Shown here: positions 14,772 to 24,624 of the stretch, piece by piece
Layout: each line of letters begins with the position of its first letter
Numbering within the stretch: the first letter of the stretch is position 1
NCBI GenBank assembly: GCA_017406985.1
Contig: JAFQXL010000004.1
Span: 309,708-373,707 of the forward strand
Direction: 5' to 3'
DNA length: 64,000 nt
Source of the DNA: Candidatus Saccharimonadota bacterium
GTDB lineage: Bacteria; Patescibacteriota; Saccharimonadia; Saccharimonadales; Saccharimonadaceae
Translations under genes and position numbers: made by a program
The notes under the pieces: generated by a model
Database searches by the model: none
The model's input: the letters and a program-made list of their open reading frames with translations, nothing else
What the model was told of the DNA's origin: nothing

Positions 14772-16289
14772 TTAGCGTTTAGAGATAAGAAGTTTCTTGA
14801 TAACAACGATAGCCGCAATAGCTATAGCCGGTAAAATAATCGTATAATTTACCACTGCGCCTTTTGTATCAGATTTTTCGGTAAAACCGCTAGTATTTGG
14901 CACCGCCGGAACTTCTTCTTCCGCCTCTACAACCGTAAAGGAAGCTCTTGCTATTCCGTTCACATCCGTATCGAAGAAAAATATTTCGAGTTTATGTCCT
15001 CCAAGATTAAGCGCTTCTAGAGTTGCATTTTTAAGGGTAACTGTCTGTGAATCCGGGTCTATAATGCAATCTTCTTCAACATCAATATATGCCCCATCAA
15101 TACGTACTGTTACTATCCCCGCTGTATAGCTAGCCGGATCCTTATCTATCTTAAATGTTAAGTCTTCTCCGCTTCCGAGAGTATATTTACTCCCATCTCC
15201 CTCAGTAATTTCATAGAACGGACGAAAAACAACTACGATTTCGGCATTTTCGGTTACCGATTCTATGTCTAGCGAATTATCTTCGTTTAAAAGCTCCGTG
15301 ACATCAGTTCCGTTATGTTCCACCCATAAGACTTCATAGCCGTCTGCTGGCATAATATCAACGTGTAAATCTCCGCCAGTATCTACATAAAGTGGTGCGG
15401 ACACTTCGCCGTGACCTCCCTGTATATCGGTGCTGACTGTTATATAGTCTTTAATGGTAAACGGGACCTTTAGAGATGCTCTGTAATTATCATTTTCAAA
15501 GTTATATTCAACCATATAAGAACCCGGATTAGTCGGTTGGCTGATTTCCGTCGTTCCGTCTTCTTCATAATATTTAGTGTTTAAATCTTCCACTGTTATT
15601 CCGTCTGTATTGTCTTCAACGGTTAAATCTCCATTGAGCACTACTGGATGATCAGTATAGGTTACGTCTTGTTTCTCAATACCACTAATCTTTAAAACAT
15701 CTTTGCTATCGTCTGGAGTAACGGTTATTGTTGGATTTAAAACTATATTCTTAGCAGTCTTTACACCGTCGCCAGTATCATAATGGACCTCGCTAATAGT
15801 TATAGGCATATTTTGCTTAAAAACAGTCGTATCGTCTAACGGAGCATACCAGTAGCCAAAGAGCAATTCATTCGGCTCAACATCTATATAAGGGCGACCA
15901 TCGACAGTGTCTGGGTCATCTTCGTCGTCATTCCATATTACGTGTAATTCTTTATCGCCATCAACCGAATAGGAGCTAATCTGGTCATGCCAAACAGTAG
16001 CATGAGATGCATCGAGCCCTTTTACGTTTTCGGTGTCAGAAAAGTTTATATCCAGATAATGTAGCTTCATTGAACAGGTAGCCTTAAATGCTAACATGGC
16101 ATACGCACTACGATAAGGATCATCTAAATAATAGACTGGGTTGTCCGCTTCAAAACAATCCTCAATCGAGTCTCCCGTCGCAAGGGCTCTTCCCGAAACT
16201 GGCACGAGCGACAGAGCCGACATTAATATTATGGCTAAATTAATCATTCCTAGCCTATAAAATAAATTTTTATTCCTGGTTTTAAGCAT
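14772..16289 (-). CDS. Wall- or membrane-anchored surface protein with VPNTSG-type C-terminus
   Basis: The 505-aa protein has a signal peptide (INLAIILMSALSLVPVSGRALA). A long beta-rich extracellular region follows, with Ig-like or MBG-type segments (KQDVTYTDHPVVLNGDLTVE; PTNPGSYMVEYNFENDNYRA) and a divergent InlB-type repeat (STDIQGGHGEVSAPLYVDTG). The C-terminus is VPNTSGFTEK, a membrane span (YTIILPAIAIAAIVVI) and LLISKR. PNTSG before a span and basic tail resembles a variant sortase or anchor signal. Transcription is from TGTTATAAT (-10 at 16336-16331, minus), again with CATAAGC just upstream. The likely role is surface adhesion. Confidence 0.8.
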   Translation of the reverse strand: MLKTRNKNLFYRLGMINLAIILMSALSLVPVSGRALATGDSIEDCFEADNPVYYLDDPYRSAYAMLAFKATCSMKLHYLDINFSDTENVKGLDASHATVWHDQISSYSVDGDKELHVIWNDDEDDPDTVDGRPYIDVEPNELLFGYWYAPLDDTTVFKQNMPITISEVHYDTGDGVKTAKNIVLNPTITVTPDDSKDVLKISGIEKQDVTYTDHPVVLNGDLTVEDNTDGITVEDLNTKYYEEDGTTEISQPTNPGSYMVEYNFENDNYRASLKVPFTIKDYITVSTDIQGGHGEVSAPLYVDTGGDLHVDIMPADGYEVLWVEHNGTDVTELLNEDNSLDIESVTENAEIVVVFRPFYEITEGDGSKYTLGSGEDLTFKIDKDPASYTAGIVTVRIDGAYIDVEEDCIIDPDSQTVTLKNATLEALNLGGHKLEIFFFDTDVNGIARASFTVVEAEEEVPAVPNTSGFTEKSDTKGAVVNYTIILPAIAIAAIVVIKKLLISKR

Positions 16290-16330
16290 GGAGACTCCTT
16301 TTATGTTTTTATATACAACCTATTTTCTTC

Positions 16331-16352
16331 ATTATAACACAAAACGCTTATG
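16331..16352 (-). promoter_or_regulatory. Promoter of the 16289-14772 surface gene
   Basis: Minus strand extended -10 TGtTATAAT (-10 at 16336-16331), with the CATAAGC form of the shared heptamer at 16352-16346. Confidence 0.7.
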
Positions 16353-16374
16353 TTTAATATATTTTTTCCTAAAA

Positions 16375-16403
16375 TTGTTATTTTAACTAATATGGGGTAA
16401 AAT
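16375..16403 (+). promoter_or_regulatory. Promoter of radA-ruvC (leaderless)
   Basis: TTGTTA (16375-16380), 17 bp, TAAAAT (16398-16403), then exactly 6 nt to the radA ATG. Transcription would start at or next to the A of the ATG, so radA is read as a leaderless mRNA. No ribosome site is possible. Confidence 0.75.
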
Positions 16404-16409
16404 AAGGTT

Positions 16410-17765
16410 ATGAAGAGTAAAACGAGGTTTATTTGTCAGAATTGTGGCGCGAGTTTTCCGAAGTGGGCGGGAAAATGTGATAATTGCCAGGAGTGGGGGA
16501 CGTTAGTTGAACAAGTAGGCATCCCCGAAACGGAAGCAAAATCGGCTTTGAAGAAGGCTCAAGTTTCTGGAAAAAAACTCGACTATGCCGGAATCTCGAA
16601 AATCGAAGCTGCGGACAGTAAAGAGAGATTAAAAACTGAATTTGAGGATTTGAATACCGTTCTCGGCGGGGGGATTTTAATGGGCTCGGTCAACTTACTT
16701 GCAGGACAGCCAGGAATCGGAAAGTCGACGATTTTAATGCAGATTTGCGCGGAAATTTCAAAAACAAGACCGGTTCTCTATGTTTCTGGCGAGGAGAGCG
16801 CTGGGCAGGTAAAGATGCGCGCGGTTCGTCTCGGCGCAGAATCGGATAACCTTAATTTCGCGAGTTCGACTTCGGCAAATGATATTGCAAAGACAATCGA
16901 AACTAGCGAGTTTGCCCTCGTAATTATCGACTCAATCCAGACACTCGCGATGGATGAAATATCTTCTGCACCGGGGACAGTTTCTCAGGTTACGAATTGT
17001 GGAAACTTAATTATCCGCGCGGCGAAGGCGACCGACACGGCAGTAATTATTGTTGGACACGTGACAAAAGAAGGAACTTTGGCCGGGCCGAAAGTATTAG
17101 AACACTTAGTCGATGTTGTTATTAATTTCGAGGGGGATAGATACGGCGGATTTAAGACGATTCGAGCCGTCAAAAATCGTTTTGGCTCAACTAGCGAAGT
17201 TGCTATTTTTGAGATGGACGAAAAAGGCCTTAAGGAAGTAAAAAATCCTTCCGCCGCGCTTCTTGCCGAAAGGCAAAACACGGACGGCTCGATTATCCTC
17301 GCGACGCTCGAAGGAACTCGTCCGATTCTAGTCGAGATTCAGGCTCTCGTTGCACCTTCTAATTTCGGTTATCCAAAACGCACCGCAAGCGGCTTCGATT
17401 TAAATCGTTTACAACTTTTAATCGCTGTAATCGAGAGGCGGACAAAATTAAAATTAGACGATAAAGATATCTTTATCAATGTTGTCGGGGGAATGAAACT
17501 AAATGATTCGGCAGCAGACCTCGCGGTTTGTATGGCGATTGCGAGCGCGACGGCAGGACGAAAACTCTCTGAAGATTATGTCGTTTTTGGAGAAGTTGGA
17601 CTTGGCGGAGAAATTCGGAGCGCCTTCCGTCCAGACCAGAGAATTGCTGAAGCGAAGAAGCTTGGCTTTAAACATGCGATCGCGCCGGCGACGACAAAAG
17701 ATAAATTCGTAATTCCAGCTAAAGATTTGCGCGAAACTTTAATTAAATATGTAAACGAAAAATGA
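16410..17765 (+). CDS. radA: DNA repair protein RadA
   Basis: The 451-aa length is typical of RadA/Sms, the branch-migration factor of homologous recombination. Domains in order: N-terminal zinc finger (CQNCGASFPKWAGKCDNC), RecA-like ATPase with Walker A GQPGIGKST and the RadA-specific KNRFGS motif, and a C-terminal Lon-protease-like domain (GGMKLNDSAADLAVCMAIAS, GEVGLGGEIR). The catalytic Ser of true Lon is absent, as in all RadA. It overlaps ruvC by 4 nt (ATGA), so two Holliday-junction functions are coupled. The start is leaderless. Confidence 0.97.
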   Translation: MKSKTRFICQNCGASFPKWAGKCDNCQEWGTLVEQVGIPETEAKSALKKAQVSGKKLDYAGISKIEAADSKERLKTEFEDLNTVLGGGILMGSVNLLAGQPGIGKSTILMQICAEISKTRPVLYVSGEESAGQVKMRAVRLGAESDNLNFASSTSANDIAKTIETSEFALVIIDSIQTLAMDEISSAPGTVSQVTNCGNLIIRAAKATDTAVIIVGHVTKEGTLAGPKVLEHLVDVVINFEGDRYGGFKTIRAVKNRFGSTSEVAIFEMDEKGLKEVKNPSAALLAERQNTDGSIILATLEGTRPILVEIQALVAPSNFGYPKRTASGFDLNRLQLLIAVIERRTKLKLDDKDIFINVVGGMKLNDSAADLAVCMAIASATAGRKLSEDYVVFGEVGLGGEIRSAFRPDQRIAEAKKLGFKHAIAPATTKDKFVIPAKDLRETLIKYVNEK

Positions 17766-18250
17766 GAATTTTAGGAATTGATCCAGGGACAGGCATCTGC
17801 GGCTTCGGTGTAATCGAACTTAAAGGAAGCGACACTCTTCGCGGAGCGGCAAAAATGATAGATAATGGCGTTATCTCTACGCCGCCGAATACGCCGCTCG
17901 CGGAGCGACTGGAGGATATTTATAATTCTATGCACGAAATTATCAACTTAAATAAGCCTGACGTCGTTTCAATCGAAAAACTTTTCTTCACAAAAAATAT
18001 TACAACTGGTATTTCAGTTGCGGAAGCGAGAGGCGTCGTGATTTTAGTTTGTAAACAGCATAATTTACCAATTTTTGAATACACTCCGAACGAAATTAAA
18101 AAGACCATGACCGGATACGGTTCGGCGGATAAAAAACAGATGCAAGAGATGGTAAGGTTACACTTAAATCTTAAAGAAATACCAAAACCGGATGATGCGG
18201 CGGATGCGCTCGCCGCCGCGATTACTCATTCCCTAATGAACCGTTTTTAG
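17762..18250 (+). CDS. ruvC: Holliday junction resolvase RuvC
   Basis: The 162-aa length is normal. Catalytic acidic residues are visible: Asp in RILGIDPGTGICG, Glu in VSIEKLFFTKN and the Asp pair in KPDDAADALAAAITH. It cuts Holliday junctions delivered by RuvAB. It overlaps radA by 4 nt and its stop overlaps the stop of the convergent PH-domain gene (18247). ruvA is not in the window; ruvB lies 0.6 kb away on the other strand. Confidence 0.97.
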   Translation: MRILGIDPGTGICGFGVIELKGSDTLRGAAKMIDNGVISTPPNTPLAERLEDIYNSMHEIINLNKPDVVSIEKLFFTKNITTGISVAEARGVVILVCKQHNLPIFEYTPNEIKKTMTGYGSADKKQMQEMVRLHLNLKEIPKPDDAADALAAAITHSLMNRF

Positions 18251-18840
18251 CGGGATTTAATATTGACTTCGTTTTCCTGCTTCTCGACGTGAACGAGATG
18301 AGTAATTACTTCTAGCTCGTCGATCGGAGTGTCAACATATTTAAAAGTATAGGTCGTTTCGTCGCCGACGGTCGACATACGGAGGGTTCCGACTTTTAAA
18401 AGATGTTCAAAAAGTCCGGTCTGTTTAAACGAGACATCCTCGATCGAGATTAAATCAATAACGTTAGTCGAGCTAGCGAAGAGCGAGGCCTGGGACTTCT
18501 GAATAATACGCTTATTTGTTATGAAAAGTTTATTGTTCGCATAGACGTTAGACGAGACGAGTGCCGCAATTAGAACGACTCCGAATACAACGTCAAGTAC
18601 AATCGAGAAGAAACCTTTCGAGGCGCTATTCATAGAAAAGAAGCCGGTCGAGGCATTAGCAATAATAATATTTAGCGCAATAAAGAAAATTGCCGATAAA
18701 ATAACTCCAGACCAAACCAAGACTGGAATAATTCTAGAGCGTTTAATTTTTAGAACGACATACTCGTTTTCCTCGAGAGTTATATCAGGAAAATCCTTCT
18801 TTGAGCGAGCGTGGCGTAATTTTGCTAAATCACTTTTCAT
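18247..18840 (-). CDS. Bacterial PH-domain membrane protein
   Basis: The 197-aa protein has two membrane spans (IPVLVWSGVILSAIFFIALN, about 37-60, and ISFV-type SIVLDVVFGVVLIAALVSS, about 80-100). A C-terminal PH-like domain follows (LFITNKRIIQKSQASLFAS, NVIDLISIEDVSFKQTG, GTLRMSTVGDETTYTFKYVD). This is the bPH_2/DUF304 layout found in many Gram-positive membrane proteins, function unknown. It is convergent with ruvC, with overlapping stop codons. Confidence 0.8.
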   Translation of the reverse strand: MKSDLAKLRHARSKKDFPDITLEENEYVVLKIKRSRIIPVLVWSGVILSAIFFIALNIIIANASTGFFSMNSASKGFFSIVLDVVFGVVLIAALVSSNVYANNKLFITNKRIIQKSQASLFASSTNVIDLISIEDVSFKQTGLFEHLLKVGTLRMSTVGDETTYTFKYVDTPIDELEVITHLVHVEKQENEVNIKSR

Positions 18841-18881
18841 TTCGTGACCTTTCCTAAAATTTTTATTATTTTAACACAATC

Positions 18882-19910
18882 CTAAGACTTTTTCAAGTTT
18901 TTTAAGTGCTCTCTTGCTTTGTTTGTTACGACTCGACCGCGCGGAGTTTTTTCAATAAAACCAAGTTGAATTAAATATGGTTCATAATAATCTTCAATCG
19001 TCGTGGTTTCATCGCCAGTTAGAGCCGCAATCGTCGTGAGTCCGACCGGTCTATCGCCATAGTTTTCAAGCATTAACTCAAGCATATTTCTATCCGCCGG
19101 GTCGAGTCCGAGCGAGTCAATTTCCATCAATTTTAGAGCGTCTTCGGCGATTTTCGTATCAATAATTCCGTCGCCGTTTACGTCCGCATAGTCACGAACG
19201 CGCTTCGTTAGCCGATTCGCAATACGCGGAGTAAGACGAGAACGCGTCGCGAGGATTTCGGTCGCTTCAGGCTTTATCGGAGTATCTAGAATGTTCGCGG
19301 TTCGTTCAATAATTTTTTCAATTTCTGGAACTTTATAATATTCAAGACGATGTGTAATCCCGAAACGGTCTCTCAAAGGTCCAGCAAGCGAGCCAGTTCT
19401 AGTCGTCGCGCCGATAACGGTAAAATGAGGAAGGTCGAGGCGGACACTTCGCGCGGCCGGGCCTTTTCCGATCACGATATCAAGCTTATAATCTTCCATC
19501 GCGGAATATAAAATTTCCTCGACTGCGCGCCTTAAGCGATGGATTTCGTCAATAAAGAGGACGTCGCCTTCCTGAAGATTTGTTAAAATCGAAGCGAGGT
19601 CGCCCGCGCGTTCAATCGCCGGCCCGCTTGTTACGCGGAGGTTCGCCCCTACTTCATGTGCGATAACATTAGCCATTGTGGTTTTTCCAAGTCCCGGCGG
19701 CCCATATAATAAAACATGGTCTAGCGCCGTTCCGTCGTCACGCTTTTTTACCGCGTCAATCGCGAGCTTCAAGTTCTTTTTTAATCTTTCCTGACCGATA
19801 TATTCAGCAAAAGTAGTCGGGCGTAAACTCTGCTCAATAATTTTCTCTTCGTTATCTTCCTCGTGGGCGGTATTGTCGATTACTCGCTCGATATTACGCT
19901 CAATCCCCAT
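18882..19910 (-). CDS. ruvB: Holliday junction branch-migration ATPase RuvB
   Basis: The 342-aa protein has all RuvB landmarks: Walker [11 protein letters not shown], Walker [10 protein letters not shown], sensor I GATTR(T)G, sensor II/arginine region GPLRDRFG, and the C-terminal winged helix ([16 protein letters not shown]). It is a hexameric motor of the RuvABC resolvasome. I choose ATG 19910, six bases after GGAGG, over the in-frame TTG one codon earlier. Its promoter overlaps divergently with that of rubrerythrin. Confidence 0.97.
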   Translation of the reverse strand: MGIERNIERVIDNTAHEEDNEEKIIEQSLRPTTFAEYIGQERLKKNLKLAIDAVKKRDDGTALDHVLLYGPPGLGKTTMANVIAHEVGANLRVTSGPAIERAGDLASILTNLQEGDVLFIDEIHRLRRAVEEILYSAMEDYKLDIVIGKGPAARSVRLDLPHFTVIGATTRTGSLAGPLRDRFGITHRLEYYKVPEIEKIIERTANILDTPIKPEATEILATRSRLTPRIANRLTKRVRDYADVNGDGIIDTKIAEDALKLMEIDSLGLDPADRNMLELMLENYGDRPVGLTTIAALTGDETTTIEDYYEPYLIQLGFIEKTPRGRVVTNKAREHLKNLKKS

Positions 19911-19937
19911 CAAAACCTCCGAAAAATCTGTATTATC

Positions 19938-19956
19938 TGTTATACTAATTATAGCA
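19938..19956. promoter_or_regulatory. Divergent overlapping promoters ruvB / rubrerythrin
   Basis: Plus strand: TGtTATACT (-10 at 19941-19946) towards rubrerythrin. Minus strand: TGcTATAAT (-10 at 19953-19948) towards ruvB. The two extended -10 elements lie 1 bp apart on opposite strands, so RNA polymerase can occupy only one at a time. Confidence 0.7.
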
Positions 19957-19978
19957 TAGAAAATAACTGGGAGGAAAT

Positions 19979-20518
19979 ATGGCCGATTTTAAATCTAGTA
20001 AAACTTACCAAAATCTTCAAACTGCTTTCGCAGGAGAAAGTCAAGCGCGCGTAAAATATCAATTCTACGCTTCTCGCGCGAAAAAAGATGGCTATGAACA
20101 GATTGCGGAAATTTTTAATGAAACTTCAGATAATGAGAAAGAGCACGCAAAAATTTGGTACAAACTTTTAAACGACGGCGTCGGTGATACGCGCGAAAAT
20201 CTAAAACTCGCGATTGAGGGGGAAGATTATGAATATACTGAAATGTATAAAGAGTTCGCAAAAATTGCACGCGAAGAAGGCTTCGAAGAAATTGCGACGA
20301 GATTTGAGCAAGTCGGGGCAATCGAGAAAGAGCACGAAGATAGATATAAAAAACTGCTTCAGAATATTGACGACGATGTCGTTTTCAAGGGCGACGAAGT
20401 TACGGTTTGGAAGTGCCGAAACTGTGGGTATGTTTTTGTCGGAGAGAAGGCGCCGGAAGTCTGTCCGGTCTGCGACCATCCGCAGAGTTTCTTTGAAAAA
20501 CGTATCGTAAACTTTTAG
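19979..20518 (+). CDS. rbr: Rubrerythrin
   Basis: The 179-aa protein has the usual two domains. A four-helix ferritin-like diiron domain carries paired Glu/ExxH motifs ([48 protein letters not shown]). A C-terminal rubredoxin domain carries CRNCGYVF and CPVCDHPQ, which bind one iron. It reduces hydrogen peroxide in anaerobes and microaerophiles. The ribosome site is GGGAGG. It is convergent with clpP with no gap. Its presence fits the anaerobic nrdDG set and an oxygen-sensitive lifestyle. Confidence 0.96.
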   Translation: MADFKSSKTYQNLQTAFAGESQARVKYQFYASRAKKDGYEQIAEIFNETSDNEKEHAKIWYKLLNDGVGDTRENLKLAIEGEDYEYTEMYKEFAKIAREEGFEEIATRFEQVGAIEKEHEDRYKKLLQNIDDDVVFKGDEVTVWKCRNCGYVFVGEKAPEVCPVCDHPQSFFEKRIVNF

Positions 20519-21100
20519 TTATTTTACAATTTCATCAATAATGCCGTAGTCTTTTGCTTCTTCCGCAGACATCCAGTTGTCTCGGTCCATATCTTTTTCG
20601 ACTGTTTTTAAATCTTTACCGGTGTTTTTCGCAAAGATTTCGGCGAGGCGTTTCTTTAGGTAAACACCTTCACGAAGGGCGATTTCCTGGTCCGTGATTT
20701 TTCCTTCGGTGCCGGAAGACGGCTGGTGAATCATGATGCGGGAGTTCGGAAGGGCATAACGTTTTCCTTTCGCTCCGCAAGAGAGTAACATTGCGCCCAT
20801 CGAAGCTTGAAGCCCGATGCCGATTGTCTGGACATCCGGCTCGATAAAGTTCATTGTGTCGATAATCGCGAGACCATCATAAACCGAGCCGCCTGGCGAG
20901 TTAATATAAAGTTTAATATCTTTTTTCGGATCTTCGTGTGCGAGGAAGAGAAGCTGCGCGACGACGAGATTCGCCGTGTGAGAATTTACGTCCTCGCCGA
21001 GGAAGATAATTCGGTCTTTTAAAAGGCGCGAATAGATGTCGTAGGCACGTTCGCCTTTATTAGTTTCTTCGATTACGTTTGGGACTAGATAGTCTTTCAT
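20519..21100 (-). CDS. clpP: ATP-dependent Clp protease proteolytic subunit
   Basis: The 193-aa length is typical. Catalytic Ser in [12 protein letters not shown], His in [10 protein letters not shown] and Asp in the [11 protein letters not shown] region form the triad. The peptide chamber motif [12 protein letters not shown] is intact. It partners with ClpC encoded 1 kb upstream on the same strand. The metallopeptidase-like gene lies between them, so all three probably belong to one protein-quality unit under CIRCE control. Confidence 0.97.
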   Translation of the reverse strand: MKDYLVPNVIEETNKGERAYDIYSRLLKDRIIFLGEDVNSHTANLVVAQLLFLAHEDPKKDIKLYINSPGGSVYDGLAIIDTMNFIEPDVQTIGIGLQASMGAMLLSCGAKGKRYALPNSRIMIHQPSSGTEGKITDQEIALREGVYLKKRLAEIFAKNTGKDLKTVEKDMDRDNWMSAEEAKDYGIIDEIVK

Positions 21101-21112
21101 GTTTTTCCTTTC

Positions 21113-22087
21113 TTATTTAACTTCTTCAACTTTTTTGCTATTACTATTAATCGAATCTAAAATATCGTTAGTCTGGATTACATTATTATTATATTCGTCG
21201 ACGAGTTTATTATATTCGTTAATATATTCATTTAACTTTTTATAAGCCTCTTCGACTTCAGCGATTTCTTTCTGAAGATTATTTCCCTCGGCTACGAGCG
21301 CGGCGCTATAACTTCCGCTTCCAACACGATTGTTATAATCAGAGATTTTCTCGTTTAGCTCTTTCGAAACCGAGTCGAGACGCGCGGTTTCTTCGTCGAT
21401 ATATCTTTTTCCTTCCTCAATTTTCTTACTTAGTTCTTCAACCTCTTTTTCGAGCTTCTTAAAGGTTCCACTGTAATTATCATAGAAGTCGACAATTTTA
21501 TCTTGGTCTTTAAAAATCGCGGCGTAATGTTCCTCAAGTTCGGTCGGAAGATTTTTAATTTCGGTCCCGATTCTTGAATGAAGCTCGTCATAGAACTCAT
21601 TATCCGAATAAAGCTCCATCGAATTTTTAACGTCGCTAGTTTCGTCGAGCGAGTCATAAACTTTACGAAGTTTTTCGTTTAAGCTATTTTTCTCCCAAAA
21701 CGGTAAGCGATTATAAACCGCATGGAGAAGCTCGTGGGCGGCGGTCGATTCTTTAACGCCGTCTAACTCCGCGACATCGACATCATAGAGATAAATTGCG
21801 TCGTCGCCAGTAATATAACAGCCGAGAACATATACTTCGGAATTATGTGAATTACATTTTTCGTTAAAGGTCGAGCGAGAAGCAAGGTTCGGCGAGACGG
21901 CGCGGAAGATACGATTTCCGCGATCAGTTAAGTTAAGTTCGTCGATAATTCCCTGCATCTCTCCGGACGGAGTAAACTGGCTCGCTTTAATATAATCAAA
22001 TCCGCCGAAGAAATTAAAAGCCTCAAATCCTAAAATCGCGAACAGGATTATAAAGACGATTATTCCAGCTCTAGATTTAAATTTCAT
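21113..22087 (-). CDS. Membrane-anchored HExxH protein with coiled coil
   Basis: The 324-aa protein has an N-terminal signal anchor (AGIIVFIILFAILGFEAFNF). A domain with AAHELLHAVYNR (an HExxH zinc-peptidase motif near residue 120) follows, then a long coiled coil to the C-terminus (KKLEKEVEELSKKIEEGKRY, EVEEAYKKLNEYINEYNK). I know no named family. The HExxH motif suggests a zinc peptidase acting outside the membrane, but a third ligand cannot be assigned by eye. Its ATG overlaps the clpC stop (TAATG), which indicates co-expression with clpC and a role in envelope proteostasis. Confidence 0.75.
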   Translation of the reverse strand: MKFKSRAGIIVFIILFAILGFEAFNFFGGFDYIKASQFTPSGEMQGIIDELNLTDRGNRIFRAVSPNLASRSTFNEKCNSHNSEVYVLGCYITGDDAIYLYDVDVAELDGVKESTAAHELLHAVYNRLPFWEKNSLNEKLRKVYDSLDETSDVKNSMELYSDNEFYDELHSRIGTEIKNLPTELEEHYAAIFKDQDKIVDFYDNYSGTFKKLEKEVEELSKKIEEGKRYIDEETARLDSVSKELNEKISDYNNRVGSGSYSAALVAEGNNLQKEIAEVEEAYKKLNEYINEYNKLVDEYNNNVIQTNDILDSINSNSKKVEEVK

Positions 22088-24570
22088 TATTTTTCCTTCT
22101 TTAAGACTTTAATTTTAATCTTCTTATCTTTGTCTAAATCTGCTTCGATTATCTCGCCTTTTTTCACGTCTTCGCTTAAAATTGCTTCGGAGAGAACAGA
22201 TTCGAGGTGGTCCTCGATTGCGCGGCGGAGAGGTCTTGCACCATTTTTCGGATCGTAGCCGGTTTCAATTAAGAAATCTTTAGTTTTATCGGTTAATTTT
22301 AAGCCAATTCCTTTTTCAGCAAGACGTTTCTTTAATTCTTCAATTAAATTATCGAAAATTCGTTCAACTTGTTTATGAGTTAAAGCATGGAAAACTTCAA
22401 TCGCGTCGAGACGGTTAATTAACTCCGGACGCATCGTCTTTTTTAGCTCGCGCATCGCGGCGTTTTTACTGTTCTCATATTCTTCGTCGAGTTTTTTCTT
22501 ATCCGCTCTTGTTCGAACAGCGAAGCCGAGTTCCTGATCGTCATACATCTCGCTTGCGCCGAGGTTCGACGTTAAAATCACGACCGTATTATTAAATTTA
22601 ATTTTATTTCCCTGTCCGTCAGTTAAAACTCCGTCTTCTAAGATTTGGAGGAGCATATTGAAGACGTCAGGATGTGCTTTTTCGATTTCGTCGAAGAGGA
22701 CGACAGAATAAGGATGACGACGGACGGCTTCGGTTAATTTTCCGCCGTCGTCATAGCCGACATATCCCGCCGGAGCACCAACAAGTCTTGAAACATTATG
22801 TTTCTCGCCAAATTCGCTCATGTCGATTTTAATCAAACTATTATCTCCGCCGAAAACTTCTCTTGCGATAACGCGAGCAAGCTCGGTTTTTCCGACACCA
22901 GTCGGGCCCATAAAGAGGAACGAGCCGATTGGGCGTTTCGGGTCTCCGATTCCGGAACGACCGCGACGAATCGCTTTCGATACAGCTTTAATCGCCTCTT
23001 CTTGTCCGATAACTTCTTTTTCAAGACGATCTTCAAGATTAATTAAAAGCGCTTTTTCAGAGCCATGGACCTTAGAAACAGGGATTCCGGTTTTAAGCGA
23101 AATTGCATTCGCTAAATCTTCTTCTTTTAGCTTCGGATTTTCAAGATTTTTCGCGCCGGCTTTTTCAAGTTTCGCAACTTCTTGTTCAAGTTGTTTAATT
23201 CTCGTTTTACACATCGCCGCACGTTCAAAATCTTCCGCGTCTGCCGCTTCTTCCTGCTTGTCTTCTAGCGTTTTAATCTCAATTTTTAGTTTCTTATATT
23301 GTCCGCCACCTTTTTTATCGGCAGAAACTTTTGCGATTGCGCTCGCTTCGTCGATAACGTCGATAACTTTGTCCGGCATAAAGCGGTCGTTTATATACCT
23401 TCCCGCCATAACGACGGCAGTTTCTAAAATATTATCCGGAATAATTACGCCGTGATGTTTTTCATAGTGGCTTTTTACGCCTTTTAGAATCCTTAAAGTG
23501 ACCGCTGGACTCGGCTCGTCGACTTGGACAATCTGAAATCTTCTTGAGAGAGCCTTATCCTTTTCGACCGACTTTCGATATTCGTCCATTGTCGTCGCGC
23601 CAATAAGGCGGATTTGTCCGCGCGCGAGCGCCGGCTTTAAAATATTCGCCGCGTCCATCGAGCCTTCGCCAGAACCAGCACCCATAAGAAGATGAATTTC
23701 GTCGATAAAGAGGATAAGGTTTTTATCTTCCATCGCTTCGTCGATAATTCCTTTAATTCTCTCCTCAAATTCGCCACGGAACTTCGTTCCGGCGACAACC
23801 GAGGAAAGATCGACTTGATAAATTCGTTTGCCAATAAGAGAGCCGGGGACTTCGTCTTTAGCGATTCTCGTCGCAAGCCCTTCGACGATCGCAGTTTTTC
23901 CGACGCCTGCCTCGCCGATTAAAACTGGGTTAGACTTTGTTCGACGGCAGAGAACCGTAATCGTTCGTTCGATTTCGCGGTCTCGCCCGATGACCGTATC
24001 GAGTTTCCCCTGTCTTGCGGCTTCGGTTAAATCTAAGCCATAGCGTTTAAGCCATTTAACCGGACGTTTTCGCTTATATTCTGCTTTCTTCTCTTCAACT
24101 TTTGAATCTTCCGCCTGTTTTTCGATAAAATCTTCAATTGCTTTTTCGAGGCGGTCGACGTCGACTTTTAATTCTTCGAGCATTAAAATCGCTTTTGAAT
24201 TCGGTTGAGAAATAAGGGCGTAGAGGATATGTTCCGTTCCGATAACTTTGACGCCGTTATCTTGAGCAATTTTACTCGCCATTCTAAGTGTTAAAACGAC
24301 CGCTTCAGTTAGAGACATCATAGACATTTCTTGTCCTTTAACTTCAGAAACGTCGCCTTTCATAGTTTTTTCGGCATCTTCAAGATGGATTCCCTCGTCC
24401 GCGAGGAGATGAGCGCCGGAGCTAGTATCTTGCTCTAAAATTCCGAGAAGGAGATGGTCAGTTTGAACCGCGCCGTGATTATATCTTTTAGCATAGAAAT
24501 CAGCCTTTTGTAGCGCAAAACGAGCGTTTTCAGAGAGACTGTTTGTAATCGTATTAAAATCGTCATTCAT
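22087..24570 (-). CDS. clpC: ATP-dependent Clp protease ATP-binding subunit ClpC
   Basis: From ATG 24570 the protein has 827 aa, normal for ClpC. In order: double Clp_N repeat ([20 protein letters not shown]), AAA-1 with Walker [10 protein letters not shown], a UVR motif in the middle insertion ([20 protein letters not shown]), AAA-2 with Walker [10 protein letters not shown], and the D2-small domain. It unfolds substrates for ClpP. Upstream in-frame codons reach 24609 but run through the promoter, so I reject them. A CIRCE operator covers the -35 box. Confidence 0.97.
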   Translation of the reverse strand: MNDDFNTITNSLSENARFALQKADFYAKRYNHGAVQTDHLLLGILEQDTSSGAHLLADEGIHLEDAEKTMKGDVSEVKGQEMSMMSLTEAVVLTLRMASKIAQDNGVKVIGTEHILYALISQPNSKAILMLEELKVDVDRLEKAIEDFIEKQAEDSKVEEKKAEYKRKRPVKWLKRYGLDLTEAARQGKLDTVIGRDREIERTITVLCRRTKSNPVLIGEAGVGKTAIVEGLATRIAKDEVPGSLIGKRIYQVDLSSVVAGTKFRGEFEERIKGIIDEAMEDKNLILFIDEIHLLMGAGSGEGSMDAANILKPALARGQIRLIGATTMDEYRKSVEKDKALSRRFQIVQVDEPSPAVTLRILKGVKSHYEKHHGVIIPDNILETAVVMAGRYINDRFMPDKVIDVIDEASAIAKVSADKKGGGQYKKLKIEIKTLEDKQEEAADAEDFERAAMCKTRIKQLEQEVAKLEKAGAKNLENPKLKEEDLANAISLKTGIPVSKVHGSEKALLINLEDRLEKEVIGQEEAIKAVSKAIRRGRSGIGDPKRPIGSFLFMGPTGVGKTELARVIAREVFGGDNSLIKIDMSEFGEKHNVSRLVGAPAGYVGYDDGGKLTEAVRRHPYSVVLFDEIEKAHPDVFNMLLQILEDGVLTDGQGNKIKFNNTVVILTSNLGASEMYDDQELGFAVRTRADKKKLDEEYENSKNAAMRELKKTMRPELINRLDAIEVFHALTHKQVERIFDNLIEELKKRLAEKGIGLKLTDKTKDFLIETGYDPKNGARPLRRAIEDHLESVLSEAILSEDVKKGEIIEADLDKDKKIKIKVLKKEK

Positions 24571-24580
24571 AGATACCTCT

Positions 24581-24609
24581 AGTGTAGCATAAAAATTAGC
24601 ACTTGACAA
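24581..24609 (-). promoter_or_regulatory. clpC promoter
   Basis: Minus strand: TTGTCA (24609-24604), 17 bp, TACACT (24586-24581) preceded by TGc. The ATG is 10 nt after the -10, leaving a leader of 3-4 nt. Confidence 0.75.
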
Positions 24610-24622
24610 GGTCGAGTGCTAA
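24596..24622. promoter_or_regulatory. CIRCE operator (HrcA site) of clpC
   Basis: TTAGCACTT-N9-GAGTGCTAA matches the CIRCE consensus TTAGCACTC-N9-GAGTGCTAA with one mismatch. It overlaps the clpC -35 box, the classical position for HrcA repression relieved by heat shock. HrcA is not encoded in the window. Confidence 0.92.
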
Positions 24623-24624
24623 TT

